A stretch of 64,000 bases of DNA from Lachnospiraceae bacterium Zagget3. Its GTDB lineage: Bacteria; Bacillota_A; Clostridia; Lachnospirales; Lachnospiraceae. The DNA is taken from NCBI GenBank assembly GCA_001941025.1, contig MSHE01000026.1, positions 20,290 through 84,289 on the forward strand, given 5' to 3'. The notes beneath the pieces are model-generated. The model was not told the DNA's origin, did not search any database, and was given only the letters and a program-made list of their open reading frames with translations. Positions 1 through 7,441 of this stretch are shown here, in pieces. Positions within the stretch are counted from its first letter, which is position 1; every line of letters starts with the position of its first letter. The translations under genes and the position numbers were made by a program.

Positions 1-27
1 ATTGGGTCTTCCCTTTTACATATTTTT

Positions 28-36
28 TGATATAAT
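28..36 (+). promoter_or_regulatory. Extended -10 promoter of the first gene
   Basis: TATAAT at 31-36 is preceded by TG at 28-29, giving an extended -10 element. No good -35 hexamer lies at the usual distance. It sits 33 bases before the ATG at 70. Confidence 0.6.
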
Positions 37-69
37 GGTTAAGGGAAATTTCAAAACGAGGTGCGAGGT

Positions 70-318
70 ATGGAGAAGCAGATCAAAGTGATCGCAAGGT
101 ACCATTACGAGCATGACTACTATGTCGAGGTCGAGAGCGAAGATTCCGTGATCGCCAGCAGAGATTACTGGCTATGCAAGCGGGGCAGCGCGAGGAAGTT
201 GTTCATGTTCAGCAGCCCTTACACGGACGAGAAGACCGAGGAGCGCAAGATTCTTTCCCGGATCCGGGAAGCGGTCGAGACATTCGAAGCGACCGATGAC
301 TCCATCCGTTATGCGTAA
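70..318 (+). CDS. Small hypothetical protein (82 aa)
   Basis: I do not recognise this family. The product is a short, soluble, highly charged protein with an aromatic-rich N-terminal stretch (YHYEHDYYVEVE) and a C-terminal helix-like segment rich in Glu, Arg and Lys. There is no signal peptide, membrane segment or Cys pair. A GTG at 61 is in frame, but it overlaps the Shine-Dalgarno-like GAGGTG (59-64), so ATG at 70 is the better start. It has its own extended -10 promoter and is followed by an intrinsic terminator near 424-452, so it looks like a single-gene unit. It converges on tcdA. Confidence 0.6.
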   Translation: MEKQIKVIARYHYEHDYYVEVESEDSVIASRDYWLCKRGSARKLFMFSSPYTDEKTEERKILSRIREAVETFEATDDSIRYA

Positions 319-423
319 GGCCGCACGGTGGGATTCCCGGAAAGGGAATCGCTGCAACCGAAAAAAAGACCCGTTTTTACGCGCAGTCTGATGCGCGGTG
401 GGAAAATATCCCCAAAAACAGGC

Positions 424-452
424 AAAAAACCGCTTTCAAAGCGGCTTTTTTT
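424..452. terminator. Bidirectional intrinsic terminator
   Basis: The stem CCGCTT/AAGCGG (430-435, 439-444) is preceded by an A-run and followed by a T-run. It can end transcription of the first gene on + and of the tcdA unit on the opposite strand. Confidence 0.7.
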
Positions 453-455
453 ATG

Positions 456-552
456 TTATGCACAAGGGGTGCCGTTTTATCCACCGTATTCCCGGGTTAT
501 CCACCGTTCGTGCGGCAAATTGTGGAAAGTTTCGTGGAAAACCTGTGGAAAA
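456..552. promoter_or_regulatory. Cluster of DnaA-box-like sites
   Basis: Six 9-mers resemble the DnaA box TTATNCACA. On + are TTATGCACA (456-464, perfect) and TTATCCACC twice (477-485, 497-505). Read on the opposite strand are CTTTCCACA (521-529), TTTTCCACG (533-541) and TTTTCCACA (544-552). Spacing is regular (21 and 20 bp, then 12 and 11 bp), and the two groups face each other. TTTTCCACA also occurs in the dnaA-dnaN spacer. The block is non-coding and lies about 24 kb from dnaA. Its function as a DnaA-binding site is inferred. Confidence 0.55.
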
Positions 553-607
553 CGCATAACCGAGCTAACGCCGCGCGGTCGGGAGACCTCCTCCCGGGAA
601 ATGCGGT

Positions 608-1381
608 TTACGCCTCCCGGATCAAATCCCTTACGACTTCCCCGGCAAGCAGCAGGCCCGCAGCGCCGGGCGCAAAGGCGTTGCTTCCGGGAGGCTGCTT
701 TTTCCGGCCTTCGGCCGGGGCGTCCTCTGCAGCGCTTTCGAAAGAGCCGACTGCATCCTCCGTGTCCTTCGGAACCTCCCCATTGCCGCCGGGCGCAAGC
801 GCCGGCTCCCGGGAGTAGACCACCTTCAGATGCTCGATTCCGCGTTTTTTCAACTCTCTTCGCATCACGCGCGCCATCGGGCAGACACTCGTCTCCGCGA
901 TGTCCGCCACTTCAAAGGCCGCAGCATCCATCCGGTTCCCGGCTCCCATGCAGCTGATGAGCGGGGTTCCGGCTGCCTCTGCACGCTCGATGAGCGCGAG
1001 CTTTCCGGTCACGGTATCAATCGCGTCCACCACATAGTCATATGCCGAAAAATCAAACGAATCCGCCGTATCCGGCAGGAAAAATACCCTGTGGGGAAAA
1101 ACGACCGCGTCCGGATTGATCGCGTGGATCCGCTCCGCCGCGACATCCACCTTGTACTGTCCGATCGTCTGGCGTGTAGCCAAAAGCTGGCGGTTTAAAT
1201 TCGTCTCCTCGATCCGGTCCGGATCGATCAGGTCCAACGTACCGATTCCGCTGCGCGCAAGGGCTTCCACAGCATAGCCGCCCACGCCGCCAAGGCCGAA
1301 CACGGCCACCCGCGCGGCATAGAGCGTTTCCATCGCCTCTTCCCCCAGAAGCATCTCGGTTCTCGCAAGCCATTCTTTCAT
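608..1381 (-). CDS. tcdA: tRNA threonylcarbamoyladenosine dehydratase (TcdA), ThiF/E1-like family
   Basis: This ATP-dependent E1-like enzyme cyclises t6A37 of ANN-reading tRNAs to ct6A. The N-terminal Rossmann motif is GLGGVGGYAVEA at about residues 29-40, followed by the DPDRIEETNLNRQ signature. The central segment SCMGAGNRMD and a short Met-Ala-Arg-rich stretch typical of the family are also present. The C-terminal part carries a Gly/Pro/Glu-rich insertion (about residues 185-235) that looks poorly ordered. The frame is open 66 bases further upstream, but ATG at 1381 has a strong Shine-Dalgarno (GGAGGAATT), giving 257 aa, normal for TcdA. It is last in a leftward unit behind the alcohol/aldehyde dehydrogenase fusion gene. 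Confidence 0.88.
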   Translation of the reverse strand: MKEWLARTEMLLGEEAMETLYAARVAVFGLGGVGGYAVEALARSGIGTLDLIDPDRIEETNLNRQLLATRQTIGQYKVDVAAERIHAINPDAVVFPHRVFFLPDTADSFDFSAYDYVVDAIDTVTGKLALIERAEAAGTPLISCMGAGNRMDAAAFEVADIAETSVCPMARVMRRELKKRGIEHLKVVYSREPALAPGGNGEVPKDTEDAVGSFESAAEDAPAEGRKKQPPGSNAFAPGAAGLLLAGEVVRDLIREA

Positions 1382-1452
1382 AATTCCTCCCGCACGGCCG
1401 CGCGCTGCCCGGCGATTTTCTTTCCCGGATTCGGAAACCAGCGGCACGCGCT

Positions 1453-4044
1453 CTAGTGCATCAGCATGCGAACCAGCCAGTTCACGGCACGGTTGTAGGG
1501 CTGATAGCGCAGCGCCAGATCGATCCCGGTCTTTTTATCCAAAATGCTCTTTTCATGGGAAAAGGTCTCAAACCCTTTTTTGCCGTGGTAGGAACCCATA
1601 CCGCTCTCGCCGTACCCGCCGAACGCCAGCTCACTCGTCGCGATGTGGATCACCACGTCGTTGACACAGCCTCCGCCGAAGCGGCATTCAGACATCACCT
1701 TTTGCTCAATCTGTTTGCTGCCTGTAAAAAGATAAAGCGCCAGCGGATGCTCCATGGAATTGATCTTCTCTATCGCCGCGTCGAGCGATTCGTATGTCAA
1801 CACCGGCAGCACCGGGCCGAAGATCTCCTCCCCCATCACGGGATCGTCCCATGTCACGTTGTCCATCACCGTCGGTTCGATCTGCAGCGTATCCGGATCA
1901 GCCCCGCCCCCGATCACCACTTTGTCGGGGTCGATCAGCGCGCGGATCCGGTCAAAATGTTTCTGGTTGATGACCTTGCCGTAATCCGGGTTGTGAAGCG
2001 GTGTCTCCCCGATCTGTTCCCGGATCTGCTTTTTTAATTCCTCAATCAGCTCTTCCTTGACCGCCGGATCGCAGTAGATGTAGTCCGGCGCCACACAAGT
2101 CTGCCCACAGCCCAAAAACTTTCCGAATACGATCCTTCTGGCCGTAAGCGGCAGGTTCGCGCTCGCCTCCACGATACAGGGGCTCTTCCCGCCCAGCTCC
2201 AGCGTCACCGGCGTCAGATGCTCGGCGGCCCGGCGCATGACATCCGCGCCCACCGCCTTGCTGCCGGTAAAGAAGATATAGTCAAACCGCTCCTCCAGGA
2301 GCGCGCTGTTTTCCTCCCGGCCGCCTGTGATCACCGCCACGTGGGATTCCGGGAAGCACTCCGCGAACATCCGCTGCAGGACTTCGCTCGTATGCGGCGA
2401 ATAGGCGCTGGGCTTTAAGATGACCGTGTTGCCCGCCGCGAGCGCGTCGATCAGCGGATCGAGCGTCAAGAGGATCGGATAGTTCCACGGGCTCATGATC
2501 AGCGTGACCCCGTACGGGGACGGCTTGATATAACTTCTGGAGCGGAACTGGGACAACGGTGTGCTTACCCGCCTTTCCTTCGCGAAGCGCTTCAGGTGTT
2601 TTTGCATATAGCTGAGCTCGCTCAATGAGAGCCCGACCTCGCAGATATAACTCTCGCACTCGCTCTTGCCCAAATCCCGACGAAGCGCTTCGTCGATCTC
2701 CGGCTCATATTTTAAGATTCCATTCCGCAATGTCTCCAATGTCTGCTTGCGATATTCCACCGACAAAGTCTGTCCGGTTTCAAAAAACTCCCGCTGCGCC
2801 TTTACCACAGACGAAATGTCCGTCTGCTTTTGCTCGCTTTCCGGTTCCTCCAGAATCCGATAATAGTACCTCTCCAGTTCTTTCGGACCCATCAAAATCG
2901 GCACCGGATAGAGCGGGTTGGCCTCGTGATCCGCCATGCGCGCGAGTTTGGGAATGTCCTCTCTGCGCAGTTCTTTTACCGTATCCGGGATCTCAAAGCG
3001 CGTCCGCATCTCCCGGATCGCGGCGAGAAACGCGCGCGCCGCTTCCGTCTGCGAAGTTTCCTCTGTGGCAATCCCGGCGACAACCGCCAGTTTGGCCAGT
3101 TTTTCATAAATCTTCTCGCCGTAGCCCTCCAGCACAAACGGCAGCAAGATTGAGATGGACAGCCCGTGCGCGACATTGTATTCACCGCTGAGCGGATGCG
3201 CTACGGCATGCACATAGCCGACGTAGGATTTGGTAAACGCGCATCCCGCATGAAAGGAGGCGTGCAGCATATTTTTTCTGGCCTCGACATTTTTTCCGTT
3301 GGTGTAGACTTCCTCGAGATTCGCGAAGATCAGCCGGACCGCCTCTTCGGCATCCGCGCGCGTCTCCTTTGTCGTGGAGCGGCCGATATAGGCCTCCACC
3401 GCATGGGTCAGCGCGTCCAGCCCGGTGGTCGACGTAATGGAGGGCGGCAGGCTCAACGTAACATTCGGTTCCAGCACCGCGTAGCGCGGAATCAGCACAA
3501 ACGCGTTGATCGTGTACTTGTGCCGGGTCTCGGCGTCCACGATCACGGCCGCCAGCGTCGTCTCACTGCCGGTGCCGGCCGTCGTCGGGATCGCGATGAG
3601 CAGCGGCAGCTTTTTCCGCACTTTCAAGATGCCCGCCATCTTCTCCAACGACTGGTTCGGCTTCGCGATCCGCGCGCCGGTCGCCTTGGCACAGTCCATG
3701 CTGGATCCGCCGCCAAAGCCGATGAGCGCGTCGCATCCTTCGGATTTATACAGGGCTTCCGCTTCCGCGATATTCGCCGAGGTCGGATTGGGACTGGTTC
3801 CATCATAAATGGTGTAGGGAATGCCGTTTTGCGTCAGTGCCTGCTCCAGCTCCTCCGTCAGCCCGAGTGAACGGATCCCTTTGTCCGTTACGATCAGGAC
3901 ATGCTTGCTCCCTTTTTGTTTCAGGAGATCCGGAATCTTCGCGACTCCCTCGATGATCTCCGGATTCCGATACGGGAGAAAGGGCAGTAAGATCCGCAAT
4001 ACCAGTTGATAAACACGACAATAAATCTTTTTTACGAAATTCAT
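1453..4044 (-). CDS. Bifunctional iron-containing alcohol dehydrogenase-aldehyde dehydrogenase fusion
   Basis: The 863-aa protein joins two dehydrogenases. Residues about 30-395 are a group III iron alcohol dehydrogenase with GGGSSMDCAK (111-120), TTAGTGSET and the metal ligands D210, H214, H279 and H293. Residues about 410-840 are an aldehyde dehydrogenase of the class-3 (fatty-aldehyde) type, with SPWNYP, general base E616 in ELGGK and nucleophile C650 in GQTC. The order is opposite to AdhE (ALDH first, ADH second). The first 25 residues and the last 15 are hydrophobic/amphipathic, which suggests membrane association. It probably interconverts aldehydes, alcohols and acids; the substrate is unknown. 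SD AAGGAG lies 12 bases before the ATG. It follows a CoA-binding-type gene and precedes tcdA. Confidence 0.85.
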   Translation of the reverse strand: MNFVKKIYCRVYQLVLRILLPFLPYRNPEIIEGVAKIPDLLKQKGSKHVLIVTDKGIRSLGLTEELEQALTQNGIPYTIYDGTSPNPTSANIAEAEALYKSEGCDALIGFGGGSSMDCAKATGARIAKPNQSLEKMAGILKVRKKLPLLIAIPTTAGTGSETTLAAVIVDAETRHKYTINAFVLIPRYAVLEPNVTLSLPPSITSTTGLDALTHAVEAYIGRSTTKETRADAEEAVRLIFANLEEVYTNGKNVEARKNMLHASFHAGCAFTKSYVGYVHAVAHPLSGEYNVAHGLSISILLPFVLEGYGEKIYEKLAKLAVVAGIATEETSQTEAARAFLAAIREMRTRFEIPDTVKELRREDIPKLARMADHEANPLYPVPILMGPKELERYYYRILEEPESEQKQTDISSVVKAQREFFETGQTLSVEYRKQTLETLRNGILKYEPEIDEALRRDLGKSECESYICEVGLSLSELSYMQKHLKRFAKERRVSTPLSQFRSRSYIKPSPYGVTLIMSPWNYPILLTLDPLIDALAAGNTVILKPSAYSPHTSEVLQRMFAECFPESHVAVITGGREENSALLEERFDYIFFTGSKAVGADVMRRAAEHLTPVTLELGGKSPCIVEASANLPLTARRIVFGKFLGCGQTCVAPDYIYCDPAVKEELIEELKKQIREQIGETPLHNPDYGKVINQKHFDRIRALIDPDKVVIGGGADPDTLQIEPTVMDNVTWDDPVMGEEIFGPVLPVLTYESLDAAIEKINSMEHPLALYLFTGSKQIEQKVMSECRFGGGCVNDVVIHIATSELAFGGYGESGMGSYHGKKGFETFSHEKSILDKKTGIDLALRYQPYNRAVNWLVRMLMH

Positions 4045-4104
4045 GATCAGTGCTTGCTCCTTTTTATCAGACTTTCTCTGCCTGTTATTTGAAAAGCGAA
4101 CCGG

Positions 4105-4542
4105 TTACGCGTTCCGCTCCTTCCCTACGCCGGCAAACGACGCGTGCATGGCACAGGGGAACCCGCGGTAGAGCATCAGCGGACAGCCCGCGCGGATCTC
4201 CACGCCGTTTTTTTCACACTCCGCGACGAAGTCCTCGTCCACCCGGCCCTTGTTGTAGACCACGATCCGGCTGACGCCCGCCTGCCGCAGTTCCTCCACA
4301 AGTCCCGGAATCCTTTCTTTTGGTGCCAACACATAGGCGCACGCCGGCACATGCGACAGTCCGCTCAGGTCCGGACAGGTCTGAAAGTCAAGCTCGGTCT
4401 CCTGGGCGGGCAGCACCACAGACACCTCCACGCCGTGTTCGGTGAGTGTTTTGTGCAGTGTTTTGCAGAAGTTGACATCCGTCTTTTCACATCCACACAA
4501 CAATATCTCTTTCCCCCAAAAATCTTTCGCTATTTTTTCCAT
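4105..4542 (-). CDS. CoA-binding-domain (YccU-like) protein
   Basis: The 145-aa product resembles single-domain CoA_binding_2 proteins. It has an N-terminal Rossmann-like strand (KEILLCGCEKTD), then a helix and strand EVSVVLP, and a C-terminal half ending in GVEIRAGCPLMLY, which matches the family's closing motif. The usual GxSxxP nucleotide-binding loop is not evident, and Cys is unusually frequent. The biochemical role of the family is unclear. SD GGGGGAA precedes the ATG. It is first in a leftward unit with the ADH-ALDH fusion (60-bp gap), so a link to acyl-CoA/aldehyde metabolism is possible but inferred. Its promoter region overlaps that of the divergent patatin gene. Confidence 0.6.
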   Translation of the reverse strand: MEKIAKDFWGKEILLCGCEKTDVNFCKTLHKTLTEHGVEVSVVLPAQETELDFQTCPDLSGLSHVPACAYVLAPKERIPGLVEELRQAGVSRIVVYNKGRVDEDFVAECEKNGVEIRAGCPLMLYRGFPCAMHASFAGVGKERNA

Positions 4543-4598
4543 GCGAACTTCCCCCTTTTTCGTAACTGATCTAATTTTCGGGTCATTGAACCGCCCCT

Positions 4599-4628
4599 AT
4601 TGTATCATACTTTTCAACGTGGTAAAAT
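4599..4628. promoter_or_regulatory. Overlapping divergent promoters
   Basis: On +, TTGTAT (4600-4605), a 17-bp spacer and TAAAAT (4623-4628) face the patatin gene. On -, TTTTAC (4622-4627), 17 bp and TACAAT (4599-4604) face the CoA-binding gene. The two elements occupy the same DNA, so use of one should hinder the other. Confidence 0.6.
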
Positions 4629-4669
4629 AAGAGGGCTGAAAATTTTAAAGGAAAAGAGGCGAGGAAAAA

Positions 4670-5575
4670 GTGAGTAAGATTTTTTCCGGAATTAATGAGC
4701 TTCCGAATGGCACGGCATCCGATAAAGTAACCCCGGGCTGCATGGTGCTGGAGGGCGGCGCGTTCCGCAGCCTGTACGGCGAGGGCGTCCTGGACGCTCT
4801 GATGGAAGCCGATATCAACCTGGAATGCGTGATCGGCGTATCCGCCGGGGCGTTGAACGGCACGACCTATCTCTCGGGGCAGATCGGACGCGCCGCCAGG
4901 ATCAATATGCGCTATCGCAACGACAGCCGCTATGTCAGCTGGCCGCGGATCTTTCAAAACGGCGGGCCGCTGAATTTTGATTTTATCTTTTACCATGTTC
5001 CGGACGACCCGTTTGACGAAGAGCGCTTTTTCCGCCCGGGACGCCGCTATCTGGCCGTCGCGACCGACTGCCGGACCGGAAAACCGGTCTGTTTTGACCG
5101 GGATACCTGCGGGAATATCTATACGGCGATCCAGGCTTCTTCGTCCATGCCCTATATGTCGCGCATCGTCCTCGTGGACGGGATCCCGTGCCTGGACGGC
5201 GGCTGCAGCGTCAAGATCCCTTATCGCTGGGCGCTGAAACAGGATTTTTCGAAGATCGTGATCGTGCGGAACCGTCCGTCCGACTGGCGCTATGAGGATG
5301 TGAAACCCAGCAGGCTGGCGCGGCAGTTTTATCGTCCCTATCCCCGGTTCGCCAAAGTGCTGTCGACCAGCAACGCGCGTTTTAACCGCGAATGTGACGA
5401 GATCGATCAGTTGGAAAGGGAGGGGCGCGTGTTTGTCATCGCGCCATCCGAGTCCATGGAAATAAAAAAATTGGAGCCGGATATGGAACGGCTCGGCGCT
5501 TGGTACTATCTGGGGTATGAGGATGGGAAAAACGCGATCGGAGATCTGCGGCAATATCTTGGCACCGCAGAGTAG
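4670..5575 (+). CDS. Patatin-like phospholipase family protein
   Basis: This 301-aa serine acyl hydrolase is of the bacterial patatin type (YjjU/RssA-like). The oxyanion motif GGAFRSLYGEG is near residue 28, the nucleophile lies in GVSAG (about residues 57-61), and the catalytic Asp is in DGG (about 183-185), so the Ser-Asp dyad is complete. There is no signal peptide, so it should be cytosolic and act on phospholipid or lysophospholipid; the substrate is unknown. The start is GTG at 4670 behind AGGCGAGG. It is a single-gene unit with its own promoter and is followed by a long hairpin terminator. Confidence 0.85.
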   Translation: MSKIFSGINELPNGTASDKVTPGCMVLEGGAFRSLYGEGVLDALMEADINLECVIGVSAGALNGTTYLSGQIGRAARINMRYRNDSRYVSWPRIFQNGGPLNFDFIFYHVPDDPFDEERFFRPGRRYLAVATDCRTGKPVCFDRDTCGNIYTAIQASSSMPYMSRIVLVDGIPCLDGGCSVKIPYRWALKQDFSKIVIVRNRPSDWRYEDVKPSRLARQFYRPYPRFAKVLSTSNARFNRECDEIDQLEREGRVFVIAPSESMEIKKLEPDMERLGAWYYLGYEDGKNAIGDLRQYLGTAE

Positions 5576-5599
5576 CAGGGAAACAGTAGAATTTATAGC

Positions 5600-5652
5600 A
5601 AAAAATCTTCGGCTGATTTTCACTCTGAGTGAGAATTGGCCGAAGATTTTTT
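5600..5652. terminator. Long hairpin terminator
   Basis: The arms AAAAATCTTCGGC (5601-5613) and GCCGAAGATTTTT (5639-5651) enclose a second near-perfect stem (ATTTTCACTC/GAGTGAGAAT). The result is an almost continuous stem of over 20 bp with A- and T-runs on both sides, so it can work in both directions. Confidence 0.8.
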
Positions 5653-5663
5653 TGCAAAAATTA

Positions 5664-5704
5664 TTGACTCATCTAAACACTAGTGATATTATATATGATA
5701 TCAC
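5664..5704 (+). promoter_or_regulatory. hicAB promoter with overlapping operator
   Basis: TTGACT (5664-5669), 17 bp and TATTAT (5687-5692, preceded by TGA) form a strong promoter. A perfect inverted repeat, GTGATAT (5683-5689) and ATATCAC (5698-5704) with an 8-bp centre, covers the -10. This is the expected place for autorepression by the HicB ribbon-helix-helix domain. Confidence 0.7.
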
Positions 5705-5724
5705 AGGGGTGTAAGGGATGGTTC

Positions 5725-5988
5725 ATGAGCACCATAGAAAAAAGAATTAAAAAATTTTACCAGAAGCCAATTCCAAATAATATTACATTTGAAGACGCGG
5801 AAGCAGTAGCATCCTATTTTGGTTGTACAATAAAAACCGGTGGGAAGCATGGCATAAAAGTTGCATATGCGCCATTGGGGATAGTGATTCCCATACCAAA
5901 ACATGGGAAATATATACAAGAGGCATATGTAAAACAATTAAAAGATCTATTTGAAATTATTCGAGAGGAGGATTCGCATGAAATATGA
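5725..5988 (+). CDS. hicA: HicA-family mRNA interferase toxin
   Basis: The product is 87 aa. HicA toxins are small double-stranded-RNA-binding-fold ribonucleases that cleave mRNA when not bound by HicB. Here the core is the segment around GGKHGIKV (catalytic His in the KHG motif) and IPIPKHGKYI, followed by a C-terminal helix with YVKQLKDLFEII. ATG at 5725 follows AAGGGA; in-frame codons upstream to 5683 lie inside the promoter/operator. The stop overlaps the hicB start by 11 bp, so the two are translationally coupled, toxin first. Base composition is clearly more AT-rich than the flanking genes, which suggests horizontal acquisition. Confidence 0.82.
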   Translation: MSTIEKRIKKFYQKPIPNNITFEDAEAVASYFGCTIKTGGKHGIKVAYAPLGIVIPIPKHGKYIQEAYVKQLKDLFEIIREEDSHEI

Positions 5989-6370
5989 AGCAAACATCTA
6001 CCAAATGGTAGTGGAAGACCATTCTTTTTGGGTGGCTGAAAGCAAAGCTTTAAAAGGTTGTGTAGGACAAGGAGAAACATCTGAGGAAGCAATTAAAGAA
6101 TTAGAACAAAATGAAATTGAATGGCTGGAAACCGCCGCAGAAATGAATATTCCAATTCCTCAGCCCATTGCGAAAAATACAAATATGCACAGTGGTAAAT
6201 TTGCGTTGCGTCTTTCTCCCTATGTGTATGATGAAGCCTGTGATATAGCCAACGAACTGGGAATTAGCTTAAATCAATATTTTAATAATGCAATCGTAAA
6301 TTACATCGCTGAAAGCAAACGCTATGTAAACAAGTCGGTTGCGGAGAATATTACGTATGATATGAGGTGA
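5978..6370 (+). CDS. hicB: HicB-family antitoxin
   Basis: The 130-aa antitoxin is predicted to neutralise HicA and repress the operon. Residues about 1-70 form the degenerate RNase-H-like HicB fold (YEANIYQ; FWVAESKALKGCVGQG; ETSEEAIKELEQN). Residues about 78-115 (KFALRLSPYVYDEACDIA) form a ribbon-helix-helix DNA-binding domain. The start at 5978 has SD GAGAGGAGG; upstream in-frame codons belong to the hicA overlap. The gene shares the low GC of hicA. The palindrome at 5683-5704 is the probable operator. Confidence 0.85.
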   Translation: MKYEANIYQMVVEDHSFWVAESKALKGCVGQGETSEEAIKELEQNEIEWLETAAEMNIPIPQPIAKNTNMHSGKFALRLSPYVYDEACDIANELGISLNQYFNNAIVNYIAESKRYVNKSVAENITYDMR

Positions 6371-6379
6371 CAATTTTTT

Positions 6380-6547
6380 CTAAAACCCGGTGTCACATAT
6401 GTCTCCTCTGTCCGACAATGCTTGTCTTATGTCATTAAACGTATCCTGTGCCGGCGCAGTACGCCCCATTGCTACATCCTCTTCCGCTTCTGCAAGTGTC
6501 TGTAACAGTTCCAGCTCCGCTTTTATTTGGTAAAAATTTTTCAACAT
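6380..6547 (-). CDS. Micro-ORF coupled to the sirtuin-like gene (55 aa)
   Basis: An open frame of 55 codons starts at an ATG four bases after the stop of the upstream sirtuin-like gene, with AAGGA just before it, so re-initiation is likely. The peptide is helical and acidic at first (KAELELLQTLAEAEEDV) and then carries GRTAPAQDTFNDIRQAL. This tail is reminiscent of the C-terminal, toxin-wrapping segment of Phd/RelB-type antitoxins, but no toxin gene is coupled to it. The family is not recognised. It converges on hicB with a 9-bp gap. It could be a real small protein or a remnant. Confidence 0.45.
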   Translation of the reverse strand: MLKNFYQIKAELELLQTLAEAEEDVAMGRTAPAQDTFNDIRQALSDRGDICDTGF

Positions 6548-6551
6548 ATCC

Positions 6552-7286
6552 TTACTTTTCTTCCAGTTTCATCAATTCTTCAAACACCGGATCCGCGTCC
6601 CGGTGAATATTCAAGTCGGCAATCGAGTCAAAGTGCGTCCTTTTGGGATTGATCTGAATGATCACGGCATCCGGTCTTTTACAATCCCAATATACAGATC
6701 CAAAATATCCCGACGTACCGATGACCAGGATCAGTTCGGCCTGCCGCATCCACTCCTGCGCTTTCGCAACATCCTCCTCCAACAGCCCCACGTGGCTGTA
6801 CACGTTGTAGGGCAGCAGGGTGCCTCCGCAGTCCGGACAGACCGGCATATGCCCTTCGTTCCAGATCTCATAGCCGTATACCCGCTTCCCGCATTTGTCG
6901 CAGGTATTGACCTGAAAACTGCCCTGGATCTCGGCCACGTTTTTCGATCCGGCCATCGTATGGATGCAGTCCTCATTGGTGGTGATGATGCCCTGTAATT
7001 TCCCCATTTCCTCCAGTCTCGCAAGCGCTTTGTGCGCCTCGGTCGGCCCATGCTCAAACGCGGCGCTTAAGAATACCCGATACAGGCTCTGATACATATT
7101 CTCGGGGTTCCTGGACATCATTCCGACTCCGCCGCGCGCGCCCATGCCCGCGTAGCTGACGCCGCCGGCCGCGATCGAGATGCCCGCGCCGGTGATTGCA
7201 ACCGAAAAATGGCTTTCTTCCAAGGCGTTATATAATTGTGTGATCTGATCGTCCATGCTGTTGTCACTACTTTTTCGTGTAAACAT
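6552..7286 (-). CDS. Divergent SIR2-family protein lacking the usual catalytic His
   Basis: The 244-aa protein has a sirtuin fold: NAD-binding GAGIS (33-37), a structural zinc site C129/C132/C150/C153, and the Rossmann end GTSGYFGSVYW. Key positions differ from deacylases. The GIPDFR segment is replaced by GGVSYAG, TQNID is TTNED (102-106), and the catalytic His of the (E)LHG motif is Gln121 (EIQGS). Class M sirtuins (SirTM), which are ADP-ribosyltransferases, also have Gln here and an AAG-x-Y start, so this may be an ADP-ribosylating or inactive relative. No macrodomain or GcvH-like gene, usual SirTM partners, is adjacent. SD GGAGGAGG supports ATG 7286; ATG at 7256 is also possible. Confidence 0.75.
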   Translation of the reverse strand: MFTRKSSDNSMDDQITQLYNALEESHFSVAITGAGISIAAGGVSYAGMGARGGVGMMSRNPENMYQSLYRVFLSAAFEHGPTEAHKALARLEEMGKLQGIITTNEDCIHTMAGSKNVAEIQGSFQVNTCDKCGKRVYGYEIWNEGHMPVCPDCGGTLLPYNVYSHVGLLEEDVAKAQEWMRQAELILVIGTSGYFGSVYWDCKRPDAVIIQINPKRTHFDSIADLNIHRDADPVFEELMKLEEK

Positions 7287-7441
7287 GCGTGCAGCCTCCT
7301 CCGCAAAATCTGCTTATTTCCAGCATCCGCTCATTTCCTTTTACCAAATTTACATTACCATAAATCACAGCAAAAAGCGATATAGACCTCCCGATTTTTA
7401 ACCTCATTATAAAAACAATGCAATAATTTTCAAAATCCTTA

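Noticed and set aside
328..957. A long open frame on + across the DnaA-box region and the tcdA 3' end
   Set aside because: Arg/Pro/Ser-rich composition, no homology I recognise, and it runs antisense to tcdA through a terminator; a shadow frame of GC-rich DNA.
3166..3870. A 234-codon open frame antisense to the ADH-ALDH fusion gene
   Set aside because: It lies inside a clearly coding region on the other strand, with no SD and shadow-like composition.
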